DNA from: Acidobacteriota bacterium
Lineage (GTDB): Bacteria > Acidobacteriota > Terriglobia > Bryobacterales > Bryobacteraceae
DNA length: 64,000 bases
Assembly: GCA_016185425.1 (NCBI GenBank)
Contig: JACPNQ010000024.1
Span: 248,001-312,000, forward strand
Direction: 5' to 3'
The translations under genes and the position numbers were made by a program. A model generated the notes under the pieces. That model did no database searches. It was not told the DNA's origin and saw nothing but the letters and a program-made list of their open reading frames with translations. Positions 15,320 to 26,681 of the stretch are shown here, one piece after another (the stretch's first letter is position 1; each line of letters begins with the position of its first letter).

Positions 15320-16645
15320 TTATTGGGGATAAGGGGGTTGGGGGGAGTCACTAGTACCTTGCGGTGCCAGAGGGGTTGCGTCACTATTTGCTATTTGGGA
15401 GGTGAGGAGGGCGCCGAGGAGGTAGCAGGAGGAGAGGAAGAAGAGGCTTTGGCTGTCCGTAGCGCCTTGGGTTTTTAGCCAGCCGAAGAAATGATTACCA
15501 AGATAGCCGGCGACGTTGGCGAAGATGTTGATCATTCCGATTGCCGTTGCGGCCGCCGACGCTGTTAGTGTCTCCGTCGGGAGTGCCCAGAAAGGCGGAG
15601 GCCAGGAATACGCCACCAGGCCCGTTAGGCAGAGCCAAGTCATTACCAGCCAGAAGGGCTGGCCCGGGATTGCGCTCGCGGCCAGGAAAAGGCCGGTTAA
15701 GATCTGGCCGGCCGCGCAGTGCCATTTGCGGTCGCCACGGCGGTCGCTCGAATAACCCGAGTACAAAACACCGACTATACCTAGCGCGTAGAAGAGTCCG
15801 CTGAAAAATAGTGACGCTTTGTCGGAGCCGCCGCTGAGGCTCTTGACAGTTGACGGCAGCCAGAAGCCTAGCGCGTAGCCGCCCGTATTCGTCGCGAAGA
15901 TTCCTAGCGCCAACAGCCAGACGTTGCGGAGACGCAGAGCTTGCCCGATGCTCACTTTTTGTACCGCTTCTTTCGCCGCGGCTTCGGCGGCTAGCGTTTC
16001 TTCGAGATAATCGCGCTCCTTTTGTGTCAGCCATTTTGCGTGGCGGGGGCGATCGGTGAATATGGCGAGTGTCACGACGCCGAGAATGACCGCGGGAAGG
16101 CCCTCGAGAATGAAGAGCCACTGCCAACCTTGCAGGCCGAGCCAATTGACATCGAGCAACAACGCCGATATCGGAGCACCGAGCGCCAGGCTGAATGGGA
16201 CGGCCACGATGAACCTGGACATCGCCCGGGCGCGATCTTTCAGCGGGAACCAATGAGTGAAGTAGACGATTACGCCGGGGAAAAAGCCTGCTTCGGCTAC
16301 GCCGAGGAAGAAGCGGGCGACGTTGAATTGCGCTGGCGTCGTCACGAACGCTGTCGCGGCCGAAATGAGACCCCACGTGATGAGAATGCGCGCGAACCAC
16401 TTGCGGGCGCTCCAACGCTCGACGAGCAGCGCGCCGGGGATTTCAAGCAACAGGTACCCGATGAAAAAGATGCCGATACCAAAACCGAAAACTTCATCGG
16501 AGAAGCCGAGGTCTTGCGCCATGCGCAGCTTCGCAAAGCCGACGTTGGCCCGGTCGAGGTACGCGACGAGGTAGAGAAGGATCGTAATCGGAAGAATGCG
16601 CCAGGCGACCTTCCGGCGAAGGGCGCCGATTTCATCGGGCGTCAC
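15320..16645 (-). CDS. MFS transporter of the anion:cation symporter type
   Basis: A 441-residue, twelve-helix major facilitator. The amino end (VAWRILPITILLYLVAYLDRANVGFAKL) is the hallmark of the ACS family (phthalate, tartrate, hexuronate permeases), and the loop 2-3 region and central cytoplasmic loop (about 200-225) fit. The likely start is GTG at 16645 because no ATG precedes helix 1 in frame; the longer open frame is unlikely. Substrates of this family are organic acids. There is a 71-base gap to the upstream gene, which ends at 16717. It could import an acid used by nearby enzymes (inference). Confidence 0.85.
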   Translation of the reverse strand: MTPDEIGALRRKVAWRILPITILLYLVAYLDRANVGFAKLRMAQDLGFSDEVFGFGIGIFFIGYLLLEIPGALLVERWSARKWFARILITWGLISAATAFVTTPAQFNVARFFLGVAEAGFFPGVIVYFTHWFPLKDRARAMSRFIVAVPFSLALGAPISALLLDVNWLGLQGWQWLFILEGLPAVILGVVTLAIFTDRPRHAKWLTQKERDYLEETLAAEAAAKEAVQKVSIGQALRLRNVWLLALGIFATNTGGYALGFWLPSTVKSLSGGSDKASLFFSGLFYALGIVGVLYSGYSSDRRGDRKWHCAAGQILTGLFLAASAIPGQPFWLVMTWLCLTGLVAYSWPPPFWALPTETLTASAAATAIGMINIFANVAGYLGNHFFGWLKTQGATDSQSLFFLSSCYLLGALLTSQIANSDATPLAPQGTSDSPQPPYPQ

Positions 16646-16716
16646 GGCTGTCCGGGATCCCAGACCGTTGCTGCGATGCGGCGCTCTTTGCCGGAGAGTA
16701 CGGATTTCATTGACCG

Positions 16717-17538
16717 CTATTGATGATATCCGAGGGTGATCTCGATATCCTGCGCGATGGTGAGCGCGAGTTTGTCGAGAGCGGCTCGCGAATTCAGATT
16801 CTCTTCGTAGAAGTCTTCGGCCCAGCGTTTGCGGCCGGTGTAGGGCTCGACGAGAAAGCAGGTGACGCGATTCCCGCGAACGGAGATGGCGAGTACATAG
16901 ATGGCACCGGTATCCTTCGCCACTTGGAGTGACGGCTTGTTGTGCGCACGAAAGGGGATGATGCTGGGCCAACCGATGACAGGCACTTTGCCGCGATTGG
17001 CGACGTGTTTTGTGGCGGCTTCGGCGATCGCCTCGTCGGCTGTGTCGAGGCCGGAAGAATCAAGAAACGTCCAGCGGGCAGGGACGATGGCGAGAGCATT
17101 CACGGGCACGGAGGGTCGGGTGAAGTACCAGGCCGCGGCGGCGACAGCGATCACCGCCGCGGCGAGGATCAGACGGCCGTAGATGCGCTTCCGGGGCGTG
17201 GTATCGCTTTTGGCCGGTGCGATTGCGGGAGCGTAGCTGCCCTTGGGGAACTCGATGCGCAGCGACTCCGACCGTCCGTCGCCCGCGTAATATTCGGCCA
17301 GCCGTTGGCGAAGGCGGCGGGCTTCCACGCGGACAATGGGATCGATGCGCGGGTCGTAGTTATCGTCGCGGTCGAATACCTCGCGGCCGAGGACGTACTC
17401 TTTGATCTGCTCGGATTCGCCTTTGAGATGGGCCTCTGTCGTGAATGTCAAAAAGCGGCGAAGCCGGTCGGCATTCGCGAAACCAGGGCTTGCGAGAATC
17501 TTGTCGACGTGGGCGCGGACGGCGGCGGGGTCGCTCAT
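16717..17538 (-). CDS. Membrane protein with Acidobacteria-type N-terminal regulatory domain
   Basis: A 273-residue protein. Residues 1-100 form a charged domain with IDPIVRVEARRLRQRLAEYY and FPKGSYAP, a segment I know from many proteins of Acidobacteria and Planctomycetes, where it often precedes a transmembrane helix and TolB-like or repeat domains. A single membrane helix follows (about 118-138, LILAAAVIAVAAAAWYF). The outer part (about 145-273) resembles the FlgO/TolB-like fold that assesses periplasmic targets. The function is unknown; a signalling role is plausible. The chosen start is ATG 17538; the frame extends further upstream without similarity. It is divergent from the gene at 17659. 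Confidence 0.65.
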   Translation of the reverse strand: MSDPAAVRAHVDKILASPGFANADRLRRFLTFTTEAHLKGESEQIKEYVLGREVFDRDDNYDPRIDPIVRVEARRLRQRLAEYYAGDGRSESLRIEFPKGSYAPAIAPAKSDTTPRKRIYGRLILAAAVIAVAAAAWYFTRPSVPVNALAIVPARWTFLDSSGLDTADEAIAEAATKHVANRGKVPVIGWPSIIPFRAHNKPSLQVAKDTGAIYVLAISVRGNRVTCFLVEPYTGRKRWAEDFYEENLNSRAALDKLALTIAQDIEITLGYHQ

Positions 17539-17658
17539 CACTTTGACTGTGGCACCCGACTGGTTTGTTTTCAACACGTTTAACGGTAAGATTACCTCGA
17601 AAAACTCGCGTAACCAGCGACCACAGGGCCAAATTTGAATCAGGAGGTTCGAAAGAAC

Positions 17659-18186
17659 ATGAAACGACTGACGATGGCTTTGTTGACGGCGGTAGTGGCG
17701 CTTGGCGGGCCGCCGCTCATTTGTCACCGGATCGAGATCGGCAATGCGAAGTCCCTGCCATGGAGCGGTGGCGACGGCTGGAACGGCATAGTGGCCAATT
17801 ATGACCGGGCGAAGTTGACGGCGGACACGCTGGCGCTGTTGACCCCGGATGCACCGCTGCCACTGCGAATGGAAACGCTCCGGCGCGCGGCGCTCTATGC
17901 GGTGAGCGATCAGAGGTTGACGGAAGAGATCGCCCTTCGTCTGGCGGCGCGGGTATTGGATAGCGACGCGGCGAATGCGATGGCGTGGTTCGATGCCGGG
18001 TACTATGTGGAAACTGTGCGGCAGGCGGCGCTTGTTTATCAATGGAACATGCTGTCGGCCGACGAGAAGGCGAACTGGAAGATCCGGGTTGGCCTGCAGG
18101 GTATTGACGGGAAGAAGTGGGTGCAGCGCGCAGCGAGGCTGGGCGGAAAAGGAGTGGATGCGGTCCTTCCGAAGTTGTCGGACTAA
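17659..18186 (+). CDS. Secreted alpha-helical protein of unknown function
   Basis: A 175-residue protein with a signal peptide (MKRLTMALLTAVVALGGPPLICH). The mature part is helical and rich in Ala and Leu, with repeat-like pairs such as LRRAALYAVSD and EEIALRLAARVLDSD that suggest a short helical-repeat fold. AGGAGG at 17642-17647 lies 11 bases before the ATG. A TTG at 17635 in the same frame is less likely. It lies 8 bases before the OGFr-domain gene, so the two are probably cotranscribed. I recognise no family. Confidence 0.6.
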   Translation: MKRLTMALLTAVVALGGPPLICHRIEIGNAKSLPWSGGDGWNGIVANYDRAKLTADTLALLTPDAPLPLRMETLRRAALYAVSDQRLTEEIALRLAARVLDSDAANAMAWFDAGYYVETVRQAALVYQWNMLSADEKANWKIRVGLQGIDGKKWVQRAARLGGKGVDAVLPKLSD

Positions 18187-18194
18187 GATGAGGA

Positions 18195-18659
18195 ATGGCT
18201 TCCCGTTGGGTTACGTTCTATCGCGGGGCAGGGCCGGACTCCGAGGGGCGGATGCTGGCGGAAATCCTCGCGTGGGATGACGAGTTGCTGGAAGCCGTTC
18301 ACGATTACATTCAGTGGCTGTTCCCGCTGTCCGAGCCGAGCATGTTCAATTCCAGCGCGCCGCTATTGAGTGAATCCGACGTTGCGGCGGCGCGTTCCGA
18401 CCTCACGATTCAAGCAAACATCCGCGCGGCGTTCGCGCGGATGTTGCGTTTCTATGGACTGACGGCGGATACCGATGGGCGGCCGAAACAGTGGGTGTGC
18501 GCGGCGGACCACAATCATCTGCGGATTACGAGGATACTGCGGTCCCTGCGGCTGCTGGGTTTTCAGGAAGAGGCACAGCGGCTTTATGACGGCGTGAGCC
18601 GGTTCAACGATGCATTTCCGGAGCGGACGAAGCAGTTCTGGCGAAACGCGATGGGCTAG
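18195..18659 (+). CDS. Opioid growth factor receptor (OGFr) N-terminal domain protein
   Basis: A 154-residue cytoplasmic protein that matches the OGFr conserved domain across its length: FYRGAGPDSEGR near the start, WDDELLEAVHDYIQWLFPL (about 27-45), a PLLSESDV element, and HNHLRITRILRSLRLLG (about 105-121). The domain is named after a eukaryotic receptor but occurs in many bacteria, where its role is unknown. No membrane segment or signal is present. The stop codon overlaps that of the convergent gene at 18656 by the palindrome CTAG. Confidence 0.82.
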   Translation: MASRWVTFYRGAGPDSEGRMLAEILAWDDELLEAVHDYIQWLFPLSEPSMFNSSAPLLSESDVAAARSDLTIQANIRAAFARMLRFYGLTADTDGRPKQWVCAADHNHLRITRILRSLRLLGFQEEAQRLYDGVSRFNDAFPERTKQFWRNAMG

Positions 18660-21100
18660 TACCGGAAATGGAAGTGCCGGATGGGTAGCGGCATGGGCGA
18701 GTTGGCGCCACGCACCGACTTCCAAAGTATCTCGTTCAGAGCGAATTCGGGTGCGCGGTCGTAATCGGAGAAGTCCATTTCCGCCGATTCCTTCGCGCCC
18801 CATGCCAGCGCCGTGTTCTTCGCGTTCACATCCACTTGCGGCGGAACGTGGGTATAAGGCGTGAGATCGGCCTTCTCCATGAAGGCAGCGTACATCGGCA
18901 TGGCGGCGGCGTCGTACTGCGTCATGGGCGGAAGGCCGAGCAACAGCTCCATGGTGCGAAGCATGGAGGATGTTGTGTAGAGCGTGGAGTCGACGGCATT
19001 GCGCTTGGTGTAAGGAGAGATGACAAGGCCGGTTGTGCGGCGTGAGTCGACGTGATCGGGGCCGTTCTGTGCGTCGTCTTCGATGATGAAGATTGCCGTT
19101 TGCGGCCAGTATCTGGAGTGGCTGACACGGTCAATGAGCTGGCCGACGGCCCAGTCATTATTGGCGACAGCGGCCGATGGTGTGGGTGCGCCGGCGCGTG
19201 TTCCCTGCGTGTGATTTTCACCGAGGCTCATCACGATATAGTTGGGCAGGCGCTTCGTTGGGTCGGGCGAGTCGAACGCTGCCTCGTACCGGTCGAACTC
19301 TTCGATGAAAGCCTTCACGTTGTCGGTGTCGCGCATGCCGGGAAGGCGGAATTTCGGCGCGACGTGGCCAACAAGCCCAGCGATTCCAGGGGCTGCGTCC
19401 ATCTGCTCGCCTTCGCTGACGCGCTGGGCATACTCGCCGTAGGAACGGTAAGTGAGTCCCTTCTTCGCCGCGAGATCCCACATGTGGCCGGAAGCGGGTG
19501 TGTTTGCCGGTCCGTTCACAGCGGCCGAGATGCCGCCATATTGCGGAGGCCAGCGTTTTTCATTGAAATCGGTAGCATAGGCGGAGTTGGACCAGGAATG
19601 GCCGTCGACCGAAACTTCGCCGTCGCAATAGAGGTTGTCGAAGAGGACGAATTGCTCGGCGAGACGGTGCTGATTCGGCGTTACTCTGCGGCCGAAGATG
19701 GTGAGCCGCGGGTCGCCGTTGCCTTTGGGGATATCGCCGAAGACCTGATCGTAGGTTCGGTTTTCCTTGATGATATAGATGACATGTTTGATGGGCGAGC
19801 CCTCACCAACTTGTTGCGGCACGACGGATGGACCGCTGGCGGGGGGCTTGGCGCGCGTGAGCATCTGGTCGTTGTAGGGACAGTTGGCCATCGCTTCGCG
19901 CGTGTAAGCCTTGATCTGGTTCTTCAGGTTGCCGAGGGGAATTACGCTCACTGAGCCGCGCTGCAACGCACCGACGTGGCGCGAGCCCTGGCCTGGTTTT
20001 GCGAGAGGGCTGGTGGGGCCGTCGATATTCGAGTAGCCGCCGAGACCTTTCGCCGCGCCAACGTAAAGCGACTTACCGTCGGGCGAAACAGTGAGGGCGG
20101 CGGGGTACCAGGCGGTGGGGATGAAGCCCTCGACGTGAGAGACTTCGTCCTCGCCGATGTTGACGACGGCGACATTGTTGTTATCGCCGTTTGCCACGAA
20201 GAGCAACTTCTGCGCAGGGTCGAGGGCAAGAGCGTTCGGCGTGGATCCGACAGGCGCCATCTTGTACATGGCCGTGGAGATCACCTCGACCGGGCGCAGT
20301 TGGCGTGTGTCGACGACGTAGACCGCGTTCTCCTGCGAGCATGCGACAAAAAGCCGCCCATCGCTGGCGAGTACCATGTCGTTCGGGTTACGGCCGACTT
20401 TGATCGTTGCCTTCACCTTTTGTGTGGCGGTGTCGAGGACGGTGATCGAGTCGCTGGCCCAGTTGGAGACATAGAGTGTGGCGCCAGTGGGATCGATCAC
20501 GACGTCGTACGGATGAATCTCCACCGGCATTTCGGCGAGGCGCTCGCCGGTGTGCGTGTCGAAGGCGACGACGTGTCCGCGGACCGCTTTGGTATGGCGG
20601 TTTGCGGCGTAGAGGATCGGGAGCTTGGGATGATGCGCAAGACCCGACCAATAAATCTGATTCTGCGGCAGGTGGTGTTTGAACTGCATCACGGGTTGCT
20701 CACTCAGTCTGCCGTTTGCGTAGGCGAAGCCATAAACGGGCGCGGCAGTGGGATTTTGACGCGACTCCGCGTTGCCGCCGGAGATGTAGAGCGTCTTGCC
20801 GCCGGGCGCCCAAGCCATGCCGAACCACGATGATTTCAAAGGGGTGCGCTGGGTGATCTCGACATTCTTCGGATCGATCACGAGCACGCCGTGCGGATTG
20901 TAACCGGAGTGTAGAGCGACGATCTGCTGGTCGCCCGGCGCGGTGGTGAGGTTGAGGACGTAGTCACTGGTGACGACGTGCTTGCCTGCCGGCGTGATAC
21001 GCCAGCCGTTGGGGAGTGCATAGCCGTTGCCGGGGAGGACGCGCGGGGCTTGCTGCGCGGGGAGAAGGCAAGCGGCAAAAAGGACCGTGATGAGTTTCAT
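18656..21100 (-). CDS. Secreted bifunctional YncE-like propeller / alkaline phosphatase-superfamily phosphoesterase
   Basis: An 814-residue protein with a signal peptide (MKLITVLFAACLLPAQQ). Residues about 30-420 form a YncE-like seven-bladed propeller with repeats such as VIDPTGATLYVSNW. The C-terminal part is a phosphoesterase of the phospholipase C/alkaline phosphatase superfamily (HVIYIIKENRTYDQVFGD, then a late FIIEDDAQNGPDHVD). The order is standard for this fusion in soil bacteria. Its substrate, a phosphate diester or phospholipid, is unconfirmed. The start at 21100 overlaps the TfoX-like gene stop by four bases; upstream frame is a shadow. The 3' end overlaps the convergent OGFr gene by four bases. 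Confidence 0.87.
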   Translation of the reverse strand: MKLITVLFAACLLPAQQAPRVLPGNGYALPNGWRITPAGKHVVTSDYVLNLTTAPGDQQIVALHSGYNPHGVLVIDPKNVEITQRTPLKSSWFGMAWAPGGKTLYISGGNAESRQNPTAAPVYGFAYANGRLSEQPVMQFKHHLPQNQIYWSGLAHHPKLPILYAANRHTKAVRGHVVAFDTHTGERLAEMPVEIHPYDVVIDPTGATLYVSNWASDSITVLDTATQKVKATIKVGRNPNDMVLASDGRLFVACSQENAVYVVDTRQLRPVEVISTAMYKMAPVGSTPNALALDPAQKLLFVANGDNNNVAVVNIGEDEVSHVEGFIPTAWYPAALTVSPDGKSLYVGAAKGLGGYSNIDGPTSPLAKPGQGSRHVGALQRGSVSVIPLGNLKNQIKAYTREAMANCPYNDQMLTRAKPPASGPSVVPQQVGEGSPIKHVIYIIKENRTYDQVFGDIPKGNGDPRLTIFGRRVTPNQHRLAEQFVLFDNLYCDGEVSVDGHSWSNSAYATDFNEKRWPPQYGGISAAVNGPANTPASGHMWDLAAKKGLTYRSYGEYAQRVSEGEQMDAAPGIAGLVGHVAPKFRLPGMRDTDNVKAFIEEFDRYEAAFDSPDPTKRLPNYIVMSLGENHTQGTRAGAPTPSAAVANNDWAVGQLIDRVSHSRYWPQTAIFIIEDDAQNGPDHVDSRRTTGLVISPYTKRNAVDSTLYTTSSMLRTMELLLGLPPMTQYDAAAMPMYAAFMEKADLTPYTHVPPQVDVNAKNTALAWGAKESAEMDFSDYDRAPEFALNEILWKSVRGANSPMPLPIRHFHFRY

Positions 21101-21402
21101 TTTGTTTTCCTGGCGGGTAGGCTGCGGACAAATTCGGCGCCCATGCGGGCCCACTTTTGGAGGGCCGCCGCGGTGGCGGTGCCGGGCGGGTGAACGTAGA
21201 TATAGCCGGTCATTGGACGTCCGGTGAAGTCCATCGGCGAAGTGTGCGGTTCCGCAAGGGCGGCGTCGTGCGCGGGTGGGCCGACCCGCACCATCAGCTT
21301 GTCGCCAATGATGCCGCAAGCCATATTTCCGTTCACCATGAAGCCCAGGCCGCCGAACATGCGCTTCTCCGTTAGAACGTCCTTTGCACAGACCTTCTCC
21401 AT
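21097..21402 (-). CDS. TfoX/Sxy N-terminal domain protein
   Basis: A 101-residue protein covering only the TfoX N-terminal domain: KRMFGGLGFMVNGNMACG near residues 13-30, DKLMVRVG, and PMTGYIYV towards the end. In gamma-proteobacteria full TfoX/Sxy promotes competence gene expression, but single-domain homologues like this are found in many bacteria without competence and are of unknown role. It overlaps the following phosphoesterase gene (ATGA), so it is the first gene of a two-gene unit. The C-terminal TfoX domain is absent, which is usual for such homologues. Confidence 0.85.
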   Translation of the reverse strand: MEKVCAKDVLTEKRMFGGLGFMVNGNMACGIIGDKLMVRVGPPAHDAALAEPHTSPMDFTGRPMTGYIYVHPPGTATAAALQKWARMGAEFVRSLPARKTK

Positions 21403-21444
21403 TGTTACCCGGACACGGTTTCCTAAGTCCTCGTCGAACGTAAT

Positions 21445-23962
<2,518 letters not shown>

Positions 23963-23996
23963 CGCACCGTATCGTATGCGTTTTGGTTTTGGGTGT

Positions 23997-25199
23997 CTAG
24001 CTCCAGCCCCCGGTGCAGAAGTGGCTGGCGTTCGGCGTCTGATAGTGAACTTGCGCGAGATCCGGCGTATTCAGCTTTTTGTAGCCCTGGAATCGCGATT
24101 CAAGGGCGAAATCGAGGATACCGCTCGTCATCAGCGTGCGCTCCACCGGATACGGTGCGCGGCCCGTCTCAAACATCTCTTCGATCTTCTTCACCAGACA
24201 GCCGAAGTGGTGATAGGGCCTGCCCGGTTGGAGATTCATGAGCATCGACACTGGCTCCGGCTTGCCTTCCACGTCGACAGCCGCTGTGAAATCTTCGACA
24301 AGGCCGGTGAGCAGAAACGCGGCAGCTTGCAGACCATCGGCATAGTCGATGACGAAGACGGCAGGCTCCTTTACCAGCGCTTTTGGATCGCCGGGTTTGC
24401 GAGTGCTGGAGTGCTTTAGGGCACGATCGAACAAGCGCTGGGCCCAACTATTCCGTGAAAGGAAGTCCCAACAGGCGTCCCTTTCGAAACACTGTACGGA
24501 GCGGACGCCGGTCTCGCCGCCACTTCGGCGTTCAGTGAGGCACTGCAACGCTTCCAAGACGTGGAACCCATAGATATCGAGGCCCGAATAGGAGATGGCG
24601 ACGGCGTGGGACTGGCGGGCGCCGAAGGGTGTATCGATCGATGGGACGCGCCACGCGACCGGCGCCGACGAGCCCGCGAGCATTGGAAACTTCAACTCGC
24701 GCGAGATCTCCACCATGCGCTTTGCCTGGCGGAAGCTATAGGAGAGATGCTTGTCGTTGAAGACGGGAACGGAGCGCCCGCTCTGGCGGAAGACGTCGGC
24801 GATCTTTAGAAACATTTCAAAGCGCGGGTAGAGTTTTTGCGCCTTGTCGTTCATTGGATAGTCGCCGTGCTCGCCGATGAGGATCACGCCATCGACCGCG
24901 AGTTTCTCTCCGCCGAGCGTTAATGCTTCGGAAACGGTGCGGAAAATCGGCACACCGAATTTCTTCGCGCGCTCACGGCTCATGTCGGCTTTCGGCACCT
25001 GCTCCGTGAACATCGAGACGATTTTCGAGCGCGGATAGGGCGGTTTTTCGTCCTGCCTGAACCCTTCCAGATACTTGCCGATCACTACGTCGGCATGAGA
25101 ACCGGGCCTGTACTCCGTGATGATGGCGGCGATCCGTTTGGGCTCGCCCGCGGCCGCGAGGGGCAACACCACCGTGGAGAGGAAGGCGCGTCGATTCAT
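23997..25199 (-). CDS. Tat-exported protein of unknown function
   Basis: A 400-residue protein with a twin-arginine-like leader (MNRRAFLSTVVLPLAAAGEP). The first half has an alternating alpha/beta pattern (RIAAIITEYRPGSHADVVIGKY, VDGVILIGEHGDYP) that looks Rossmann- or phosphoesterase-like; the second half is mixed. Similar proteins occur in Planctomycetes and Acidobacteria, often near Gfo/Idh oxidoreductases, and are annotated as hypothetical. It lies 34 bases upstream of DUF3748 and probably opens that three-gene unit. No catalytic motif that I know is visible. Confidence 0.65.
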   Translation of the reverse strand: MNRRAFLSTVVLPLAAAGEPKRIAAIITEYRPGSHADVVIGKYLEGFRQDEKPPYPRSKIVSMFTEQVPKADMSRERAKKFGVPIFRTVSEALTLGGEKLAVDGVILIGEHGDYPMNDKAQKLYPRFEMFLKIADVFRQSGRSVPVFNDKHLSYSFRQAKRMVEISRELKFPMLAGSSAPVAWRVPSIDTPFGARQSHAVAISYSGLDIYGFHVLEALQCLTERRSGGETGVRSVQCFERDACWDFLSRNSWAQRLFDRALKHSSTRKPGDPKALVKEPAVFVIDYADGLQAAAFLLTGLVEDFTAAVDVEGKPEPVSMLMNLQPGRPYHHFGCLVKKIEEMFETGRAPYPVERTLMTSGILDFALESRFQGYKKLNTPDLAQVHYQTPNASHFCTGGWS

Positions 25200-25339
25200 G
25201 GTAGATTAGCGTACCAGATGTGCTAGACTGAGAATTAAGTTTGGCAGTCTGCTAGTTTCGGCATCTTTCGATAATCCGGTTACGCCGTCCTTGTCTAATC
25301 CTGCTCCGATATGCCGGTTTCCAAATGATAAGGACAATC
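25200..25339 (+). promoter_or_regulatory. Leader/promoter region of the RRM-protein gene
   Basis: A 140-base AT-richer stretch between the divergent gene starting at 25199 and the RRM gene. It contains an imperfect inverted repeat (AGACTG 25225-25230 and CAGTCT 25245-25250) and an AAGGA ribosome-binding site about 6 bases before the ATG. Long structured leaders are typical of cold-inducible RNA-binding proteins, but no specific thermosensor was recognised and no standard -35/-10 pair with normal spacing was found. Confidence 0.35.
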
Positions 25340-25678
25340 ATGAAGAACATATTTGTGGGTAACCTGAGTTTCGGTGCCACCGAGGGCCTAATCCGCTCTC
25401 TCTTTGAACAGTACGGCGCGGTGGACCGCGTCAGCATAGTAACGGATCGGGATACAGGCCAGTCGCGTGGCTTCGGCTTCGTCGAAATGCCGAACAACGC
25501 GGAAGGCGACCAGGCGATCAACGATCTCAATGGCCGCGAGCTGGAAGGCCGCGCGATCAATGTCAATGAAGCGCGTCCCCGCGAAGAGCGTAGCGGTGGC
25601 GGTGGTGGCCGTGGCGGCTACGGCGGCGGCGGTGGTCAGCGCCGCGGCAGTGGCGGTGGTGGCGGCCGACGCTACTAG
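25340..25678 (+). CDS. Glycine-rich RNA-binding protein with one RRM
   Basis: A 112-residue protein. A single RRM spans residues 2-80, with RNP2 IFVGNL at 4-9 and RNP1 RGFGFVEM at 43-50. The tail (about 85-112) is low-complexity Gly/Arg (GGGGGRGGYGGGGG). This is the bacterial Rbp/cold-inducible type known from cyanobacteria and many other phyla, which binds RNA and may act as a chaperone. The start at 25340 follows an AAGGA site; the frame opens earlier at 25325 without one. A strong hairpin follows the gene. Confidence 0.92.
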   Translation: MKNIFVGNLSFGATEGLIRSLFEQYGAVDRVSIVTDRDTGQSRGFGFVEMPNNAEGDQAINDLNGRELEGRAINVNEARPREERSGGGGGRGGYGGGGGQRRGSGGGGGRRY

Positions 25679-25690
25679 TCTCAACTCGGT

Positions 25691-25723
25691 AATTCTCCGG
25701 GACGGATTACGTTCCGGAGAATT
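25691..25723. terminator. Bidirectional terminator-like hairpin between convergent genes
   Basis: AATTCTCCGG (25691-25700) pairs perfectly with CCGGAGAATT (25714-25723) around a 13-base loop. It lies just after the RRM stop and overlaps the end of the convergent nitronate monooxygenase gene, whose stop is at 25707-25709. There is no long U-tract, but the 10-base stem and the location fit a shared terminator. Confidence 0.6.
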
Positions 25724-26672
25724 GTCCGCGTGCTTCAGCAAATTCGAGTGCCAGCCGCTGCACTAATGCCGCGGCTGGCATCGTTGTTTTTACTGCGCCA
25801 ATTCCCTGGCCACTGCCCCAGATGTCGCGCCAGACACGGAATTCCTTGTCGCCGCCGGAGCCGAAATCCATCTTCACCGGATCGCTCTGCGGAAGGTTGT
25901 CGGGATCGAGACCCGCATTGACCACGGACGGCTTCAGGTAGTTGCCATGTACGCCGGTGAACAGGTTTGTGTAGACGATGTCCGACGCGGTGGAATCGAC
26001 GATCATCTGTTTGTAGGTCTCCGGCGCACGCGCTTCATCGGTTGCGATGAATGCCGAACCGATGTAGGCGAGGTCCGCGCCCATTGCCAACGCGGCCAGT
26101 ACCGACGCGCCGTTGGCGATCGCGCCGGAAAGACATAAGACGCCGTCGAACCATTCGCGAATCTCCGAGACCAGCGCGAAGGGGGAGATCGTTCCCGCGT
26201 GCCCGCCCGCACCAGCCGCAACGGCAATCAACCCGGTGGCCCCCTTTTCGATGGCCTTGCGCGCGAAGCGGTTGTGAATGATGTCGTGCAGCGTGATGCC
26301 GCCGTAGCCGCGAATGGCCTGGTTGACATCCTCTCTCGCGCCGAGGGAAGTGATGGTGATCGGCACCTTCCACTTCACACATAGCGCCAGATCGTCCTCC
26401 AACCGGCCATTGCTTTTGTGCACGATGAGATTCACGGCGAAAGGCGCGGAAGGTGTAGAGGGATTCGCCGCGTCGTAGGACGCCAATTCCTCCGTGATTC
26501 GATGCAGCCACTCATCGAGCTGCGAGAGAGGCCGGGCGTTCAGGGAAGGGAAGCTGCCGATAACGCCGGCCTTGCACTGCGCCAGTACGAGATCCGGATT
26601 CGAGATGATGAACAACGGCGCGCCGACAACCGGGAGCCGCAGCCGGTTTCCGAATGGCAGTGGCGGGCGCAT
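25707..26672 (-). CDS. Nitronate monooxygenase/2-nitropropane dioxygenase-type flavoprotein
   Basis: A 321-residue TIM-barrel flavoenzyme. Signature elements are the GAPLFIISNPDLV start, GLIAVAAGAGGHAG (FMN phosphate/active-site loop, about 140-153), and GADLAYIGSAFIATDEA near residue 205. Family members oxidise alkyl nitronates with FMN and O2, which protects against propionate 3-nitronate; others are enoyl reductases. It lies 9 bases downstream of the MerC-like gene and may be read with that operon. The end overlaps a strong hairpin. Confidence 0.85.
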   Translation of the reverse strand: MRPPLPFGNRLRLPVVGAPLFIISNPDLVLAQCKAGVIGSFPSLNARPLSQLDEWLHRITEELASYDAANPSTPSAPFAVNLIVHKSNGRLEDDLALCVKWKVPITITSLGAREDVNQAIRGYGGITLHDIIHNRFARKAIEKGATGLIAVAAGAGGHAGTISPFALVSEIREWFDGVLCLSGAIANGASVLAALAMGADLAYIGSAFIATDEARAPETYKQMIVDSTASDIVYTNLFTGVHGNYLKPSVVNAGLDPDNLPQSDPVKMDFGSGGDKEFRVWRDIWGSGQGIGAVKTTMPAAALVQRLALEFAEARGQFSGT

Positions 26673-26681
26673 CGCGTTCGG

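Noticed and set aside
25241-25275. TTGGCA ... GATAAT as a promoter of the RRM gene
   Set aside because: The spacing between the two hexamers is 23 bases, too long for a sigma-70 promoter.
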